Under the pieces are notes generated by a model that was given only the letters and a program-made list of their open reading frames with translations, was not told the origin of the DNA and ran no database searches. Below are positions 50,974 through 59,503 of a stretch of DNA of 64,000 bases, in pieces (position 1 is the first letter of the stretch; the number at the start of each line of letters is the position of its first letter). The position numbers and the translations under genes were made by a program. The stretch is from Leifsonia williamsii. GTDB taxonomy: Bacteria; Actinomycetota; Actinomycetes; Actinomycetales; Microbacteriaceae. The stretch spans positions 2,232,001-2,296,000 of the forward strand of contig NZ_JAROCF010000001.1 of the NCBI RefSeq assembly GCF_030433685.1, in the 5' to 3' direction.

Positions 50974-52491
50974 ATGTCTGACATCGCTTCGCACCCCTTC
51001 TCGACCGCGACCGGCGCCGATGTGCGCGTCCGGTTCTGCCCGTCGCCCACCGGCACCCCGCACGTCGGGCTGATCCGCACGGCCCTGTTCAACTGGGCGT
51101 ACGCCCGGCACACCGGCGGCAAGCTCATCTTCCGCATCGAGGACACCGATGCGGCCCGCGACAGCGAGGAGAGCTACGCCCAGATCATCGACGCGCTCAC
51201 CTGGCTGAAGCTCGACTGGGACGAGGGCGTGAACGTCGGAGGCCCGCACGGCCCGTACCGGCAGTCGCAGCGCTACGAGATCTACACCGACATCATCGAG
51301 AAGCTGAAGGCCTCCGGCCACATCTACGAGAGCTTCGCCACCGGCGAGGAGATCGAGGCGCGCAACGTCTCGCTCGGCCGCGACCCCAAGCTCGGCTACG
51401 ACAACTTCGAGCGCGACCTCACCGAGGAGCAGAAGGCCGCCTACCGCGCCGAGGGCCGGCAGCCCGCGCTGCGCCTCCGCGTGCCCGACGACGACCTCAG
51501 CTTCGACGACCTGGTGCGCGGCGAGATCACCTTCCCGGCGGGTTCGTTCAGCGACTTCGTCGTCGTTCGGCCGAACGGGCACCCGCTGTACCCGTTCGTG
51601 AACCCGGTCGACGACGCCCTCATGGGCGTGACGCACGTGCTGCGCGGCGAGGACCTCCTCTCGTCCACCCCGCGGCAGATCGCGCTCTACCACGCGCTCA
51701 TCGACGCCGGGATCACCACCTTCGTGCCGCGCTTCGGCCACCTCCCGTACGTCATGGGCGAGGGCAACAAGAAGCTGTCCAAGCGCGACCCCGAGTCGAA
51801 CCTGTTCCACCATCGCGACCGGGGCTTCATCCCGGAGGGCCTGGTCAACTACCTGGCGCTCCTGGGCTGGTCGCTCAGCCACGACCGCGACGTGTTCTCG
51901 ATCGACGAGCTGGTCGCCGCCTTCGACGTCGCCGACGTGAACCCGAACCCGGCCCGGTTCGACCAGAAGAAGGCCGAGTCGATCAACGGCGACCACATCC
52001 GGCTGCTGGAGGTCGCGGACTTCGCCGAGCGGACCATCCCGTACCTCGTCGCCGCCGGCGTCGTCAGCGAGCCGCTGACGGCCTCGCAGCGCGAGATCCT
52101 CGCCGCCGCGGCGCCGCTCGTCCAGGAGCGCGTGCAGCTGCTGGGGGAGACTCCGGGGATGCTCGGCTTCCTGTTCACCACGGCCGATGCGCTCGTCGTG
52201 GAGGAGGATGCCCGCGCCTCCCTGCCCGCGAACGCCGGCGAGGTGCTCGCCGCCTCCCTCAACGCCCTCGAGCTGGTGCCGGAGGCGGAGTGGACGCACG
52301 ACGACATCGAGTCCGCGCTGCGCGACGCCCTGGTGGAGGCGCTGGGCCTGAAGCCGCGCGTCGCCTTCGGCCCGCTGCGCGTCGCCGTCTCGGGCCGCCG
52401 GGTGTCGCCGCCGCTGTTCGAGTCGATGGAGATCCTCGGCAAGGCCGAGACCATCGCCCGCCTCGACCGCCTGTCGGCGGCGCTGGCGTAG
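50974..52491 (+). CDS. gltX: Glutamyl-tRNA synthetase
   Basis: A 505-residue class I synthetase. The HIGH motif appears as [13 protein letters not shown] near residue 25, and the KMSKS loop as NKKLSKRD near 262. The C-terminal anticodon-binding helical domain is complete. Charges tRNA-Glu, and in actinobacteria usually also tRNA-Gln, which is then amidated. The oxidoreductase gene starts four bases after the stop. Confidence 0.96.
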   Translation: MSDIASHPFSTATGADVRVRFCPSPTGTPHVGLIRTALFNWAYARHTGGKLIFRIEDTDAARDSEESYAQIIDALTWLKLDWDEGVNVGGPHGPYRQSQRYEIYTDIIEKLKASGHIYESFATGEEIEARNVSLGRDPKLGYDNFERDLTEEQKAAYRAEGRQPALRLRVPDDDLSFDDLVRGEITFPAGSFSDFVVVRPNGHPLYPFVNPVDDALMGVTHVLRGEDLLSSTPRQIALYHALIDAGITTFVPRFGHLPYVMGEGNKKLSKRDPESNLFHHRDRGFIPEGLVNYLALLGWSLSHDRDVFSIDELVAAFDVADVNPNPARFDQKKAESINGDHIRLLEVADFAERTIPYLVAAGVVSEPLTASQREILAAAAPLVQERVQLLGETPGMLGFLFTTADALVVEEDARASLPANAGEVLAASLNALELVPEAEWTHDDIESALRDALVEALGLKPRVAFGPLRVAVSGRRVSPPLFESMEILGKAETIARLDRLSAALA

Positions 52492-52495
52492 CGGC

Positions 52496-53449
52496 ATGTC
52501 GTCGTCGTCCGCGCGCGAGCGGTACGAGGTCGTCGTCATCGGCGGCGGGCCGGCGGGGCTGTCCGCGGCGCTGAACCTCGCCAGGGCGCGCCGCAGGGTG
52601 CTGCTGGTCGACGGCAACCGGCCGCGCCACGCGGCGACTCTGATGGCGCACGGCTTCCTCACCCGCGACGGCATCCCACCGCTGGAGCTGCGCCGCCTGG
52701 GCCGCGAGGAGGTCGCCGCCTACGAGAACGCGTCCGTCGTCTTCGCGCAGGTCGGCTCGGTGACGGTCGAGGCGGACGGATTCGCGGTCACCGGCCGCGG
52801 CGTGCGCGGCGGCGCCGACGTCGACGTGCTCACGGACGCCGTCGTGGTCGCGACCGGGGTGGCGGAGGCCATGCCGGCCATCCCGAGCCTCCGCGCCTAC
52901 TACGGCACCCAGCTGCACAGCTGCGTCGAGTGCGACGGCTACGAGAAGGCGGGGGAGCCGCTCGCCCTGATCGGCGAGACGTCCGACCTGGCCGAGCGCG
53001 CGCTGCTGCTGACGCAGTGGACCGACGACCTGATCGTCTTCACGAACGGCGTGGCGCCCGTCGCCGAGGACGAGGAGCGCGCCCTTGCGCGGCTCGGCGT
53101 GCGCGTGGAGCGGCGACCCATCGACGACGTCGAGGGCGAGAAGGGCGTGATGACCGGCATCCGGCTCGTCGACGGCACGGTGGTACCGCGTGCGGGAGGC
53201 TTCCTGCGCCCGGTGTGGACGCCCTCCCTCTCCTTCGCAGCCTCCCTCGACCTGGAGGCGGACGCCGAGGGCTACCTGGTCACCGACCGCCACGGCCGCA
53301 CGTCGCTGCCGGGCGTGTACGCCGCGGGCGAGACGACGGCTCCCGGCCCGCAGCAGCTCGTCGTCGCGGCCGGCTCGGGAGCGGTGGTGGCGGCCGCCGT
53401 CAACCGCGACCTGATCGGTCTGGCCCTGGACGAGACCGCCGTTTTGTAG
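52496..53449 (+). CDS. FAD-dependent thioredoxin reductase-like oxidoreductase
   Basis: A 317-residue flavoprotein. VVVIGGGPAGLSAALNLARAR near residue 12 binds FAD; SCVECDGYEKAG near 139 contains the CxxC that in thioredoxin reductases is CxxCDG; VYAAGETTAPGPQQLVVAAGSG near 275 is the second FAD site. The NAD(P) motif is poorly kept (LIGETSDLAERALL instead of GGGDSA), so it may belong to the ferredoxin- or deazaflavin-linked TrxR-like groups. Translationally linked to gltX by a four-base gap; tRNA-Gln follows. Confidence 0.88.
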   Translation: MSSSSARERYEVVVIGGGPAGLSAALNLARARRRVLLVDGNRPRHAATLMAHGFLTRDGIPPLELRRLGREEVAAYENASVVFAQVGSVTVEADGFAVTGRGVRGGADVDVLTDAVVVATGVAEAMPAIPSLRAYYGTQLHSCVECDGYEKAGEPLALIGETSDLAERALLLTQWTDDLIVFTNGVAPVAEDEERALARLGVRVERRPIDDVEGEKGVMTGIRLVDGTVVPRAGGFLRPVWTPSLSFAASLDLEADAEGYLVTDRHGRTSLPGVYAAGETTAPGPQQLVVAAGSGAVVAAAVNRDLIGLALDETAVL

Positions 53450-53473
53450 TCCTGCGTCCGCGTAGGATAGAGT
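53444..53473 (+). promoter_or_regulatory. Candidate tRNA-Gln promoter
   Basis: TTGTAG (53444-53449), an 18-base spacer and TAGAGT (53468-53473), 34 bases before the tRNA. TAGGAT at 53463 is an alternative -10. Confidence 0.4.
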
Positions 53474-53507
53474 TGTTTCTCGTGCCCGGGCCTTGGCCCG
53501 AAGCCCT

Positions 53508-53579
53508 TGGGGTATGGTGTAATTGGCAACACGGCTGATTCTGGTTCAGTTGTTCTTGGTTCGAGTCCAGGTACCCCAG
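53508..53579 (+). tRNA. tRNA-Gln (anticodon CTG)
   Basis: A 72-base cloverleaf. Acceptor TGGGGTA pairs with TACCCCA, D stem GTG/CAC, anticodon stem GCTGA/TCAGT enclosing TTCTGGT (anticodon CTG), T loop TTCGAGT, discriminator G. CCA is not encoded (GC follows), unlike tRNA-Lys here. Confidence 0.97.
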
Positions 53580-53585
53580 CTCAAG

Positions 53586-53611
53586 AGCCCCGGTTTTTCC
53601 GGGGCTTTTTT
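53586..53611 (+). terminator. Strong Rho-independent terminator after tRNA-Gln
   Basis: AGCCCCGG (53586-53593), loop TTTTT, CCGGGGCT (53599-53606), then a run of Ts to 53611. The clearest intrinsic terminator in the window. Confidence 0.95.
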
Positions 53612-53710
53612 GTTGCCCTCAAGCAGGTCCTCGAATGCTCGATGTTCCGCCGTCAGAGCGGCTGCTGCAACGTCGACGGTGACGCGGGAGGCGAACCGGG
53701 ATAGAGAGAT

Positions 53711-53878
53711 GTGGCCCCTGCCAAGAAGCTTGGAGGTCTGTTTCACCTTCTGCAGCGCTTCGAGGGTCTGCAGGATCAGAAGGCGACCGGGTACAGGCGG
53801 TACGCACACCTCTACGCCGCCTATAAGAAGAACTGGGCGTGCATGATGGCCGCGCGAGCACCCTCTCGGAGACTCTGA
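53711..53878 (+). CDS. Small orphan ORF, 55 residues, behind tRNA-Gln
   Basis: GTG start (53711) in the frame reading VAPAKKLGGLFHLLQRFEG; basic and aromatic (YRRYAHLYAAYKKNWACMM). No family recognised. It has CTT, GGA, GGT and TTT codons that are uncommon in neighbours, so it may be foreign. It overlaps the next ORF by 40 bases in another frame; the two may be one gene of about 125 codons broken by a frameshift near 53840. Confidence 0.4.
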   Translation: MAPAKKLGGLFHLLQRFEGLQDQKATGYRRYAHLYAAYKKNWACMMAARAPSRRL

Positions 53879-54087
53879 ACGCTTTCGTGGAGGACCAGCA
53901 TCGGCAGTACATGCGCGACATGGCCGCAGCTCAGCTGGGGGAGCAGCATCGCGCCACCCGGGTCGCGCAGCTCAACGGCGTCATCAACGCCACCATGCAG
54001 GGTGCGATGATCGGGACGGTCGTGGATCAGGGCAGGAAGACGCGGGCCGCTCTGAATGCTCCCGTCACCGTGAGGCTCAAGAAGTAG
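53839..54087 (+). CDS. Small orphan ORF, 82 residues
   Basis: GTG start at 53839. Helical, with Gln/Arg-rich heptads (VEDQHRQYMRDMAAAQLGEQHRATR as neighbouring pieces) and an Ala/Gly-rich end. No family recognised. Either a separate gene or the distal half of the preceding ORF. Being directly behind a tRNA, it may be a remnant of an integrated element. Confidence 0.45.
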   Translation: MHDGRASTLSETLNAFVEDQHRQYMRDMAAAQLGEQHRATRVAQLNGVINATMQGAMIGTVVDQGRKTRAALNAPVTVRLKK

Positions 54088-54219
54088 CGCGAGCTCGACG
54101 TCGCCGGAGGGCGAACACCGATCCGCGGAGCTTCACGCACGTCAAGGCAACGGCGCACGAGTCGGGTGTGGTGGTGTCCGAGTGCGCGCGCGGTATCCAC
54201 CGGGCGCCGTTGCGGGCAC

Positions 54220-54225
54220 TACACT
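54220..54225 (+). promoter_or_regulatory. -10 hexamer TACACT before the 273-residue membrane protein gene
   Basis: TACACT with six bases to the ATG at 54232; leaderless type. Confidence 0.5.
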
Positions 54226-54231
54226 CCCGGC

Positions 54232-55053
54232 ATGGCGTCGGGGGAGTCGCGGCAGCCGGAGTGGCCGCAGACGGAGGAGCTCCGCTCGCGCGTCGGCGCC
54301 GTGCGTCTGCTCGCCTGGATCGCCGCGCTTGTCGCGGCGGTGCCGCTGTTCGGGCTGGTCGACCTGGCGACGACGCTCGGCCTCTCGGACCCGCGGTATG
54401 CGTGGGCGATGTCGCTGGCGGCGAGCTGGGGGAGCCTCCTCACCTTCGTCGTCGCGGCGGGCTTCGGCTGGGTCGGCGCCGTGCCGCGGCGGCCCGCGCC
54501 GGGACTCGGGCTGCTCGGCCTGGCGACCCTCGGCCTGCTGGTCGGCTCTGCGCTGCTGCTCGACGCGCGGCCGCTCGGGCTCGCGGTGCCGCTCGGCGCG
54601 GTCACCGCACTGCTGGCGGTGCTCCTGCGACCGTACGTCCGGCCCTCCGTGCCCGCGTGGCGGTGGAGGCCGTCGCCGCCCGCGATCGTGGCGGCGCTGG
54701 GGGTGCCGTTGTGGGCCGGCTACGTCGTGAACACGGAGATCGCCGCATTGATCGCGCCGCCCGGCTCCGGCGACGACACCGTGGGGATCGACCACTGGCC
54801 GGTGCAGCTGGCGCTCGGAGTGGTCCTGGCGGTCGGATCGGCGCTGCTGACCGGTGCGGTGCGGCAACTGGTTCTCTGGCGCTGGTCGTTCGGCCTCACC
54901 GCGGTCGCGGTGGCGTGGGCGACGCTCGCCTACCCGGACCGCGCGGGTGCGATGCCGCATCCGGTGTGGGGCGTGCTGTTCGTCGTGTGGGGTGCGCTGC
55001 TGGCGCTGCCGAGCGGGAGGCGGGTGGAGATGCGCCGCTCCGTCAGCGGGTAG
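54232..55053 (+). CDS. Hypothetical membrane protein, 273 residues
   Basis: Seven or eight predicted helices starting near residue 25 (VRLLAWIAALVAAVPLFGLVDL as the first) and no recognised domain. A polar loop (APPGSGDDTVGIDHWP) near 175 is the only long hydrophilic part. Leaderless promoter; monocistronic; convergent with the acyl-CoA dehydrogenase operon. Confidence 0.7.
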   Translation: MASGESRQPEWPQTEELRSRVGAVRLLAWIAALVAAVPLFGLVDLATTLGLSDPRYAWAMSLAASWGSLLTFVVAAGFGWVGAVPRRPAPGLGLLGLATLGLLVGSALLLDARPLGLAVPLGAVTALLAVLLRPYVRPSVPAWRWRPSPPAIVAALGVPLWAGYVVNTEIAALIAPPGSGDDTVGIDHWPVQLALGVVLAVGSALLTGAVRQLVLWRWSFGLTAVAVAWATLAYPDRAGAMPHPVWGVLFVVWGALLALPSGRRVEMRRSVSG

Positions 55054-55072
55054 CCCGCGACGTCATGCCGAC

Positions 55073-55348
55073 TCAGACCATCAGAGCCACCACCGGCGGA
55101 ACGACGAGCGCCGCCACGGCCACGATCAGCGCCACGACGGTCAGTCGCGACCGCCGCAGCGCCACCCCGATCAGCGCGACGACCGCCGGGATCCACCCGA
55201 AGAGCAGGTGCGTGGCCAGCACGCCCAGTTCCGTCCATCCCGTCGACCGGGTCGCCAGCGACACGTCGTAGCCCACCAGCGCCGTCGCACCGACGAGCGC
55301 GACCACTGCGAGGACTGTCGCGGCCGTCGTCCGCCTGTCGCGGGTCAT
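55073..55348 (-). CDS. Small membrane protein, 91 residues
   Basis: Three hydrophobic helices (about 10-30, 40-62, 70-90) joined by short loops, including LLFGWIPAVVALIGVALRRSR. No family recognised. Its ATG overlaps the TGA of the acyl-CoA dehydrogenase gene by four bases, so it is the last gene of the CoA-transferase operon; a role there is not evident. Confidence 0.65.
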   Translation of the reverse strand: MTRDRRTTAATVLAVVALVGATALVGYDVSLATRSTGWTELGVLATHLLFGWIPAVVALIGVALRRSRLTVVALIVAVAALVVPPVVALMV

Positions 55349-56508
55349 GCGAACGCCGCGATCCCCGTCAGCGCACGCCCGAGCACGAGCGTGTGGATCT
55401 CGTCCGTGCCCTCGTAGGTGCGCACCGACTCCAGGTTGGCCAGGTGCCGCATCACCGGGAACGCGTTGGTGATGCCGTCGCCGCCGAGGATCGATCGCGC
55501 CTCGCTCGCGATGGTGAGCGCCTCCCGGACGCTGTTGAGCTTGCCCACGCTGATCTGGGTCGGGGTGAGGCGGCCCGCCTCCTTGAGGCGGCCGAGGTGG
55601 AGGGCGAGGAGGACGCCCTTCTCGTACTCCACCAGCATGTTCGCGAGCTTCTCCTGCACGAGCTGCCGCGCGCCGATCGGGCGGCCGAAGACCTCGCGGG
55701 TCGTGGCGCGCTCGATGGCGACCTCGAGGCAGTCGCGGGCGGCGCCCATCGCGCCCCAGACGATGCCGTAGCGGGCCTCGTTCAGGCACGAGAAGGGGCC
55801 GGAGAGGCCGCGCGCGCCGGGCAGCATCGCGTCGGCCGGCACGCGCACCTCGTCGAGCACCACGTCGCACTGCACGGAGGCGCGCATCGAGAGCTTGCCG
55901 TCGATCGCGGTCGCCGAGAAGCCGGGGGTGGAGGTCGGCACCAGAAAACCGCGCACGCCCTCGTCGGTCGCCGCCCAGACCACGGCGACATCCGCGAGGG
56001 CGGCCAGGCCGATCCAGCGCTTGGTGCCGGTGAGCACCCAATCGCCTCCGTCGCGGCGGGCGCTGGTGCGCATGGCGGCGGGGTCGCTGCCGCCCTCGGG
56101 CTCGGTGAGGGCGAAGCAGCCGATGCGCTCGCCCCGCGCCATCGGCGGCAGCCACTCCGCCTTCTGCTCGGGGGAGCCGAACTTCGAGATGGCGCTCATG
56201 GCGAGCGAGCCCTGCACCGAGACGAAGGTGCGCCAGCCGCTGTCGGCGGCCTCCAGCTCGTGACAGACCAGGCCGTAGCTCACCGCGCCCGCGCCGGCGC
56301 AGCCCTCGTCGTCGAGGTGCATGCCGAGGACACCCAGTGCGCCCAGCTCGGCGACGAGCTCGCGGCGGAAGTGCTTGTCCTCGAAGTCCTGCTCGATGAC
56401 CGGGCGGATGCGTTCGGCCGCGTAGGCACGCGCGCGGTCGCGCCACCCGCGCTCCTCGTCGCTGAGCAGGTGGTCGATGCTGAACGCCTCATCGAGGGTG
56501 GTGGTCAC
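55345..56508 (-). CDS. Acyl-CoA dehydrogenase, glutaryl-CoA dehydrogenase-like
   Basis: A 387-residue flavoenzyme. CFALTEPEGGSDPAAM near residue 130 and GTKRWIGLAALADV near 160 are FAD/substrate motifs; the catalytic Glu is in RTYEGTDEIHTLVLGR near 365, the position used by glutaryl-CoA dehydrogenases and short-chain enzymes. CLNEARYGIVWGAMGAARDC near 245 closely follows GCDH. It would oxidise and decarboxylate glutaryl-CoA to crotonyl-CoA. Start is GTG at 56508, overlapping the CoA-transferase stop by four bases. Confidence 0.85.
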   Translation of the reverse strand: MTTTLDEAFSIDHLLSDEERGWRDRARAYAAERIRPVIEQDFEDKHFRRELVAELGALGVLGMHLDDEGCAGAGAVSYGLVCHELEAADSGWRTFVSVQGSLAMSAISKFGSPEQKAEWLPPMARGERIGCFALTEPEGGSDPAAMRTSARRDGGDWVLTGTKRWIGLAALADVAVVWAATDEGVRGFLVPTSTPGFSATAIDGKLSMRASVQCDVVLDEVRVPADAMLPGARGLSGPFSCLNEARYGIVWGAMGAARDCLEVAIERATTREVFGRPIGARQLVQEKLANMLVEYEKGVLLALHLGRLKEAGRLTPTQISVGKLNSVREALTIASEARSILGGDGITNAFPVMRHLANLESVRTYEGTDEIHTLVLGRALTGIAAFA

Positions 56509-57701
56509 GGGTGGTCCTTCCGGGCGGGGTGGTGGTCGTCGCTGCTGTGGTGGGCAAGGCGGCCCGCATCCCTCCACCGTGCCTCGTGCGCACCGAGGAG
56601 CGGGGCGGGCGTGCGGTGCAGCGCGGGGGAGGTGTCGAGGTGGATGGGCGTGGCGGGCTGGCGGGAGGTGCGGCCTGTCTCCGGGTCTGTGGTCGTGACG
56701 GCGGCCTCCTGGCCGAGTGCGGCGGCGAAGGCGAACGCCTCCGCGACGCTGTTCACGAGCCCGGCCGGGACGCGCGCCGCCGAGAGCAGGGCGACCCACT
56801 CGGCGGCCGGACGCGCCGCCAGGACGGGCGCGACGAGGGCGCGCAACGCCTCCCGATCCCGCACCCGCGCCTCGTTGGTCGCGAAGCGCGCGTCGGAGGT
56901 GAGCGCGGGCAGACCGAGCACCCCCGCGAAGGCGGCGAACTGGCGGTCGTTCCCGACGGCCACGACGAGCTCCCGGTCGGCGGCGGCGAACAGCTCGTAC
57001 GGCGCGATGCTGGGGTGGGCGTTCCCCAGGCGGCCGGGGGAGGTTCCCGTCGCCAATGTGCTCGACGCCTGGTTGGTGAGGGCGGCGAGCAGCGAGCCGA
57101 GCAGGTCGACGTCGACGCGGGAGCCGACGCCGGTGCGGTCGCGCTCGCGCAGGGCCAGCAGGATCCCCGAGAAGGCGTTGAGGCCGGTCAGGACGTCGAC
57201 CAGCGCGACACCGACCTTGCTCGGCTCGCCGTCCGCCGCCCCGGTGATGCTCATGAGGCCGCCGACGGCCTGCACCAGGAGGTCGTAGCCGGGGAGCTCG
57301 GCTCCGGCGCCGCGCCCGAAGCCGGTGATGGAGCAGAAGACGACACCGGGGTTCGCGGCGCGCAGGGCCGTCTCGTCCAGTCCGAACCGCTCCATCACTC
57401 CCGGACGGAAGTTCTCGACCACGACATCGGCCGACTCCGCCAGCCCGCGGGCGGCAGCGAGACCGTCTGCCGTCGTCAGGTCGCAGACGATCGACCGCTT
57501 GTTGCGGTTGACCGCGGCGAAGTAGGTCGACTCGCCCGCCTCGTCCACCGGTGGCCGCCACGAACGGGTGTCGTCACCGCCGGGGCTCTCGATCTTCACG
57601 ACGTCGGCGCCGAAGTCGGCGAGCATCATGGTGCAGTACGGGCCGGCGAGCACCCGCGAGAAGTCGGCGACGCGGATCCCCGCCAGGACGCCGTCGGCCA
57701 T
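56505..57701 (-). CDS. CaiB/BaiF family III CoA-transferase
   Basis: A 398-residue CoA-transferase. RVADFSRVLAGPYCTMMLADFGADVVKIE near the N-terminus (split here as RVLAGPYCTMML, then ADFGADVVKIE) binds CoA; the catalytic Asp is in GYDLLVQAVGGLMS near 143. Coupled to a GCDH-like enzyme, the pair resembles the succinyl-CoA:glutarate CoA-transferase/GCDH route of glutarate or lysine breakdown. The last 20 residues are His/Asp-rich and unusual. It is preceded by AAGGAGC and by TAGGCT about 30 bases upstream. Confidence 0.88.
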   Translation of the reverse strand: MADGVLAGIRVADFSRVLAGPYCTMMLADFGADVVKIESPGGDDTRSWRPPVDEAGESTYFAAVNRNKRSIVCDLTTADGLAAARGLAESADVVVENFRPGVMERFGLDETALRAANPGVVFCSITGFGRGAGAELPGYDLLVQAVGGLMSITGAADGEPSKVGVALVDVLTGLNAFSGILLALRERDRTGVGSRVDVDLLGSLLAALTNQASSTLATGTSPGRLGNAHPSIAPYELFAAADRELVVAVGNDRQFAAFAGVLGLPALTSDARFATNEARVRDREALRALVAPVLAARPAAEWVALLSAARVPAGLVNSVAEAFAFAAALGQEAAVTTTDPETGRTSRQPATPIHLDTSPALHRTPAPLLGAHEARWRDAGRLAHHSSDDHHPARKDHP

Positions 57702-57731
57702 GCACGCTCCTTCGCTCGCTGCCGCTCCAGC

Positions 57732-58376
57732 CTAGCGGGGGCGCCCCGCCTCCTCGCCCGCGGTCCGCCGCGAGCGCCGGTCCAGCACCCAGGCGCGCAC
57801 GCCCGCGACGATCGACGCCAGGATGACGACACCGGCGACGATGTAGGCCACCGGTCGCACGCTCGGGTCGACCGCGGCGAAGTAGCCGATCACGGTGATC
57901 AGCACGCCCCAGCTCAGCGCGCCGACGACGTTGGCCGTGAAGAACCTCCAGTACTTCATCGCGCTGATGCCGGCGATGGGAGGGATGAAGACGCGGCCCC
58001 ACGGGATGTAGCGGCTGATCACGACGGACCACCAGCCGAACAGCTCGTAGAAGCGCTCGGCGCGGCGGACGCCGGCCTGCACCCACCGGCCGCCGCGGCG
58101 CGTCAGGTAGGGCCGGCCCAGCCGGCGGCCGAGCCAGAACCCGACCTGGTCGCCGAGCACGGCCGCGATGCCGACGCCGATCGCGAGCACCCAGATCGAC
58201 AGCTTCGGGTTGGTGCCCGTCAGCAGTCCGGCGCCGAACAGCAGGGAGTCGCCGGTGATGAACGGGATGAACACCCCCACGAACAGCGCGGTGCCCGCGA
58301 ACACCAGCCCCCAGACCGCGAGGTAGAAGACGAGGGGGCCGACGTCGCCGAGCAGGTTCGCGAGGTCGTGGGCCAT
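57732..58376 (-). CDS. DedA family membrane protein
   Basis: A 214-residue DedA/SNARE-associated protein: EDxxG-like first part replaced by FIPFITGDSLLFGAGLL near residue 36, GDQVGFWLGRRLGRPYL near 75, and the signature FISRYIPWGRVFIPPIAGISAM-like segment (SRYIPWGRVFIPPIAG near 122). DedA proteins include undecaprenyl-phosphate and phosphatidylethanolamine flippases. Leaderless promoter TACGCT six bases upstream. Confidence 0.9.
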   Translation of the reverse strand: MAHDLANLLGDVGPLVFYLAVWGLVFAGTALFVGVFIPFITGDSLLFGAGLLTGTNPKLSIWVLAIGVGIAAVLGDQVGFWLGRRLGRPYLTRRGGRWVQAGVRRAERFYELFGWWSVVISRYIPWGRVFIPPIAGISAMKYWRFFTANVVGALSWGVLITVIGYFAAVDPSVRPVAYIVAGVVILASIVAGVRAWVLDRRSRRTAGEEAGRPR

Positions 58377-58382
58377 GCTCAG

Positions 58383-58388
58383 AGCGTA
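58383..58388 (-). promoter_or_regulatory. -10 hexamer TACGCT before the dedA-like gene
   Basis: TACGCT on the minus strand, six bases before the ATG at 58376. Confidence 0.45.
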
Positions 58389-58426
58389 TCGGGCGCGGCT
58401 GGACGCCGGACGCGCTGCCGGGTCCG

Positions 58427-58454
58427 CCTCCGCGGGTCAGCCTCCGCGGGTCAG
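58427..58454. repeat. 14-bp exact duplication across a stop codon
   Basis: CCTCCGCGGGTCAG occurs twice in direct succession (58427-58440, 58441-58454). The second copy contains the TCA that is the stop codon of the isochorismatase-like gene on the minus strand. Confidence 0.9.
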
Positions 58455-59002
58455 CCGAGCACGACCTCCGCCGCGTCGGCCACCTCGGCGGTGCGGCCCG
58501 GCGCGCGGTGGTTCGACCAGTAGAGGTTCGTGTGCGCGATGACGAGGTCGGGCGTCGGGGCACCCCAGTCGCTGAGGTCCTCTGTGGTGTGCGCGTCGCC
58601 CACGAGGGTCACATCGTAGCCGCGGACCAGCCCGCCGTGCAGGGTGGAGCGGATGCACTCGTCGGTCTGCGACCCCGCCACCACGATGCGGCCGACCCGT
58701 CCGCCCTCGAGCACCTCCTCGAGGGAGGACTCCTCGAAGGCGTCGGCGTAGTGCTTGTGGACGACGGGCTCGCCGGCGGCGGGGGACAGCTCGTCGACGA
58801 TCCGCCATTCGTCGCTGCCGCGGGCCAGCTCGTCGTCGGAGTGCTGGATCCACACCACAGGGGTGCCCTCCGCGCGGGCGCGGTCCACCAGCCCCCGGAT
58901 CGTCGCGACCACCTCGTCCTTTCGGTGCGCCCCGCCGATCACGCCGTTCTGCACATCGATCACGAGCAGCGCACTGCCCTCGCGTCCCTGGAGTGTCGTC
59001 AT
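58451..59002 (-). CDS. Isochorismatase-like cysteine hydrolase
   Basis: A 183-residue hydrolase with the Asp-Lys-Cys triad: Asp in LLVIDVQNGV near residue 17, Lys in VVHKHYADAF near 83 and Cys in GSQTDECIRSTLHGG near 117. Relatives hydrolyse nicotinamide, isochorismate, ureidoacrylate or N-carbamoyl compounds; the substrate is not clear and no siderophore genes are near. The ATG at 59002 has GGAGG seven bases upstream; the ATG two codons earlier (59008) is too close to it. Confidence 0.88.
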   Translation of the reverse strand: MTTLQGREGSALLVIDVQNGVIGGAHRKDEVVATIRGLVDRARAEGTPVVWIQHSDDELARGSDEWRIVDELSPAAGEPVVHKHYADAFEESSLEEVLEGGRVGRIVVAGSQTDECIRSTLHGGLVRGYDVTLVGDAHTTEDLSDWGAPTPDLVIAHTNLYWSNHRAPGRTAEVADAAEVVLG

Positions 59003-59046
59003 CGTCATCCCTCCCGCGCGGCATGGTACTCCGCGGAGTGGGCGGC

Positions 59047-59080
59047 GGGTGGGCTGCGGGTGGGCTGCGGGTCGGCTTGC
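59047..59080. repeat. 11-bp tandem repeat upstream of the isochorismatase gene
   Basis: GGGTGGGCTGC at 59047-59057 and 59058-59068, then a variant GGGTCGGCTTGC. Located in the divergent gap of 150 bases between two genes; no other promoter-like sequence is obvious there. Confidence 0.8.
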
Positions 59081-59152
59081 GTGCAGGGGTGCTTGGTAGG
59101 GTTCCGACCGAACGCAGGACCGACGCAGGACCACACGCACGGGGGAGGCGCG

Positions 59153-59488
59153 ATGGAGGGGGAGGCTGCGGCCGTACGACGGCTGTCCGCGGCGGTGCTC
59201 GTGCTGGTCGCCGCCGGGTACGCCGCCTGTCTCGCGGGGGTCCTGCTGTGCCCGGCGATCGTGCCGGAGCCCGCGACGTGGCTCGACGCCTCCACCATCT
59301 CCGGCGATCCCCGGCTCGGCGCCATGGCGGCCAACGGCCTCTACTGGCTGGTGGTGCTCGTCGCGGCGGCCCTGATGATCGCGGGGATCACGCTCGCGGG
59401 GCGCGCGGCGCTCCGGCAGCTGGCGGACGGCGAGCGGGTGGCGGAGGGACGGTTCCGGCCCGCGCCCGATGCCCGCGGTCATTCCTGA
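59153..59488 (+). CDS. Two-helix membrane protein, 111 residues
   Basis: Hypothetical. Helices at about 12-33 (AAVLVLVAAGYAACLAGVLL) and 62-85, a short outside loop and a charged tail. ATG 59153 with GGGGGAGG nine bases upstream. It may belong with DUF2975-like small membrane proteins, but no helix-turn-helix partner is present. Convergent with the SGNH-like lipoprotein gene. Confidence 0.6.
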   Translation: MEGEAAAVRRLSAAVLVLVAAGYAACLAGVLLCPAIVPEPATWLDASTISGDPRLGAMAANGLYWLVVLVAAALMIAGITLAGRAALRQLADGERVAEGRFRPAPDARGHS

Positions 59489-59503
59489 CGGCGGCGTGCC
59501 GCG

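Noticed and set aside
53580..54200. Attachment-site duplicate of the tRNA-Gln 3' end
   Set aside because: I looked for a second copy of the last 15-20 tRNA bases downstream of the small ORFs and found none, and there is no integrase gene.
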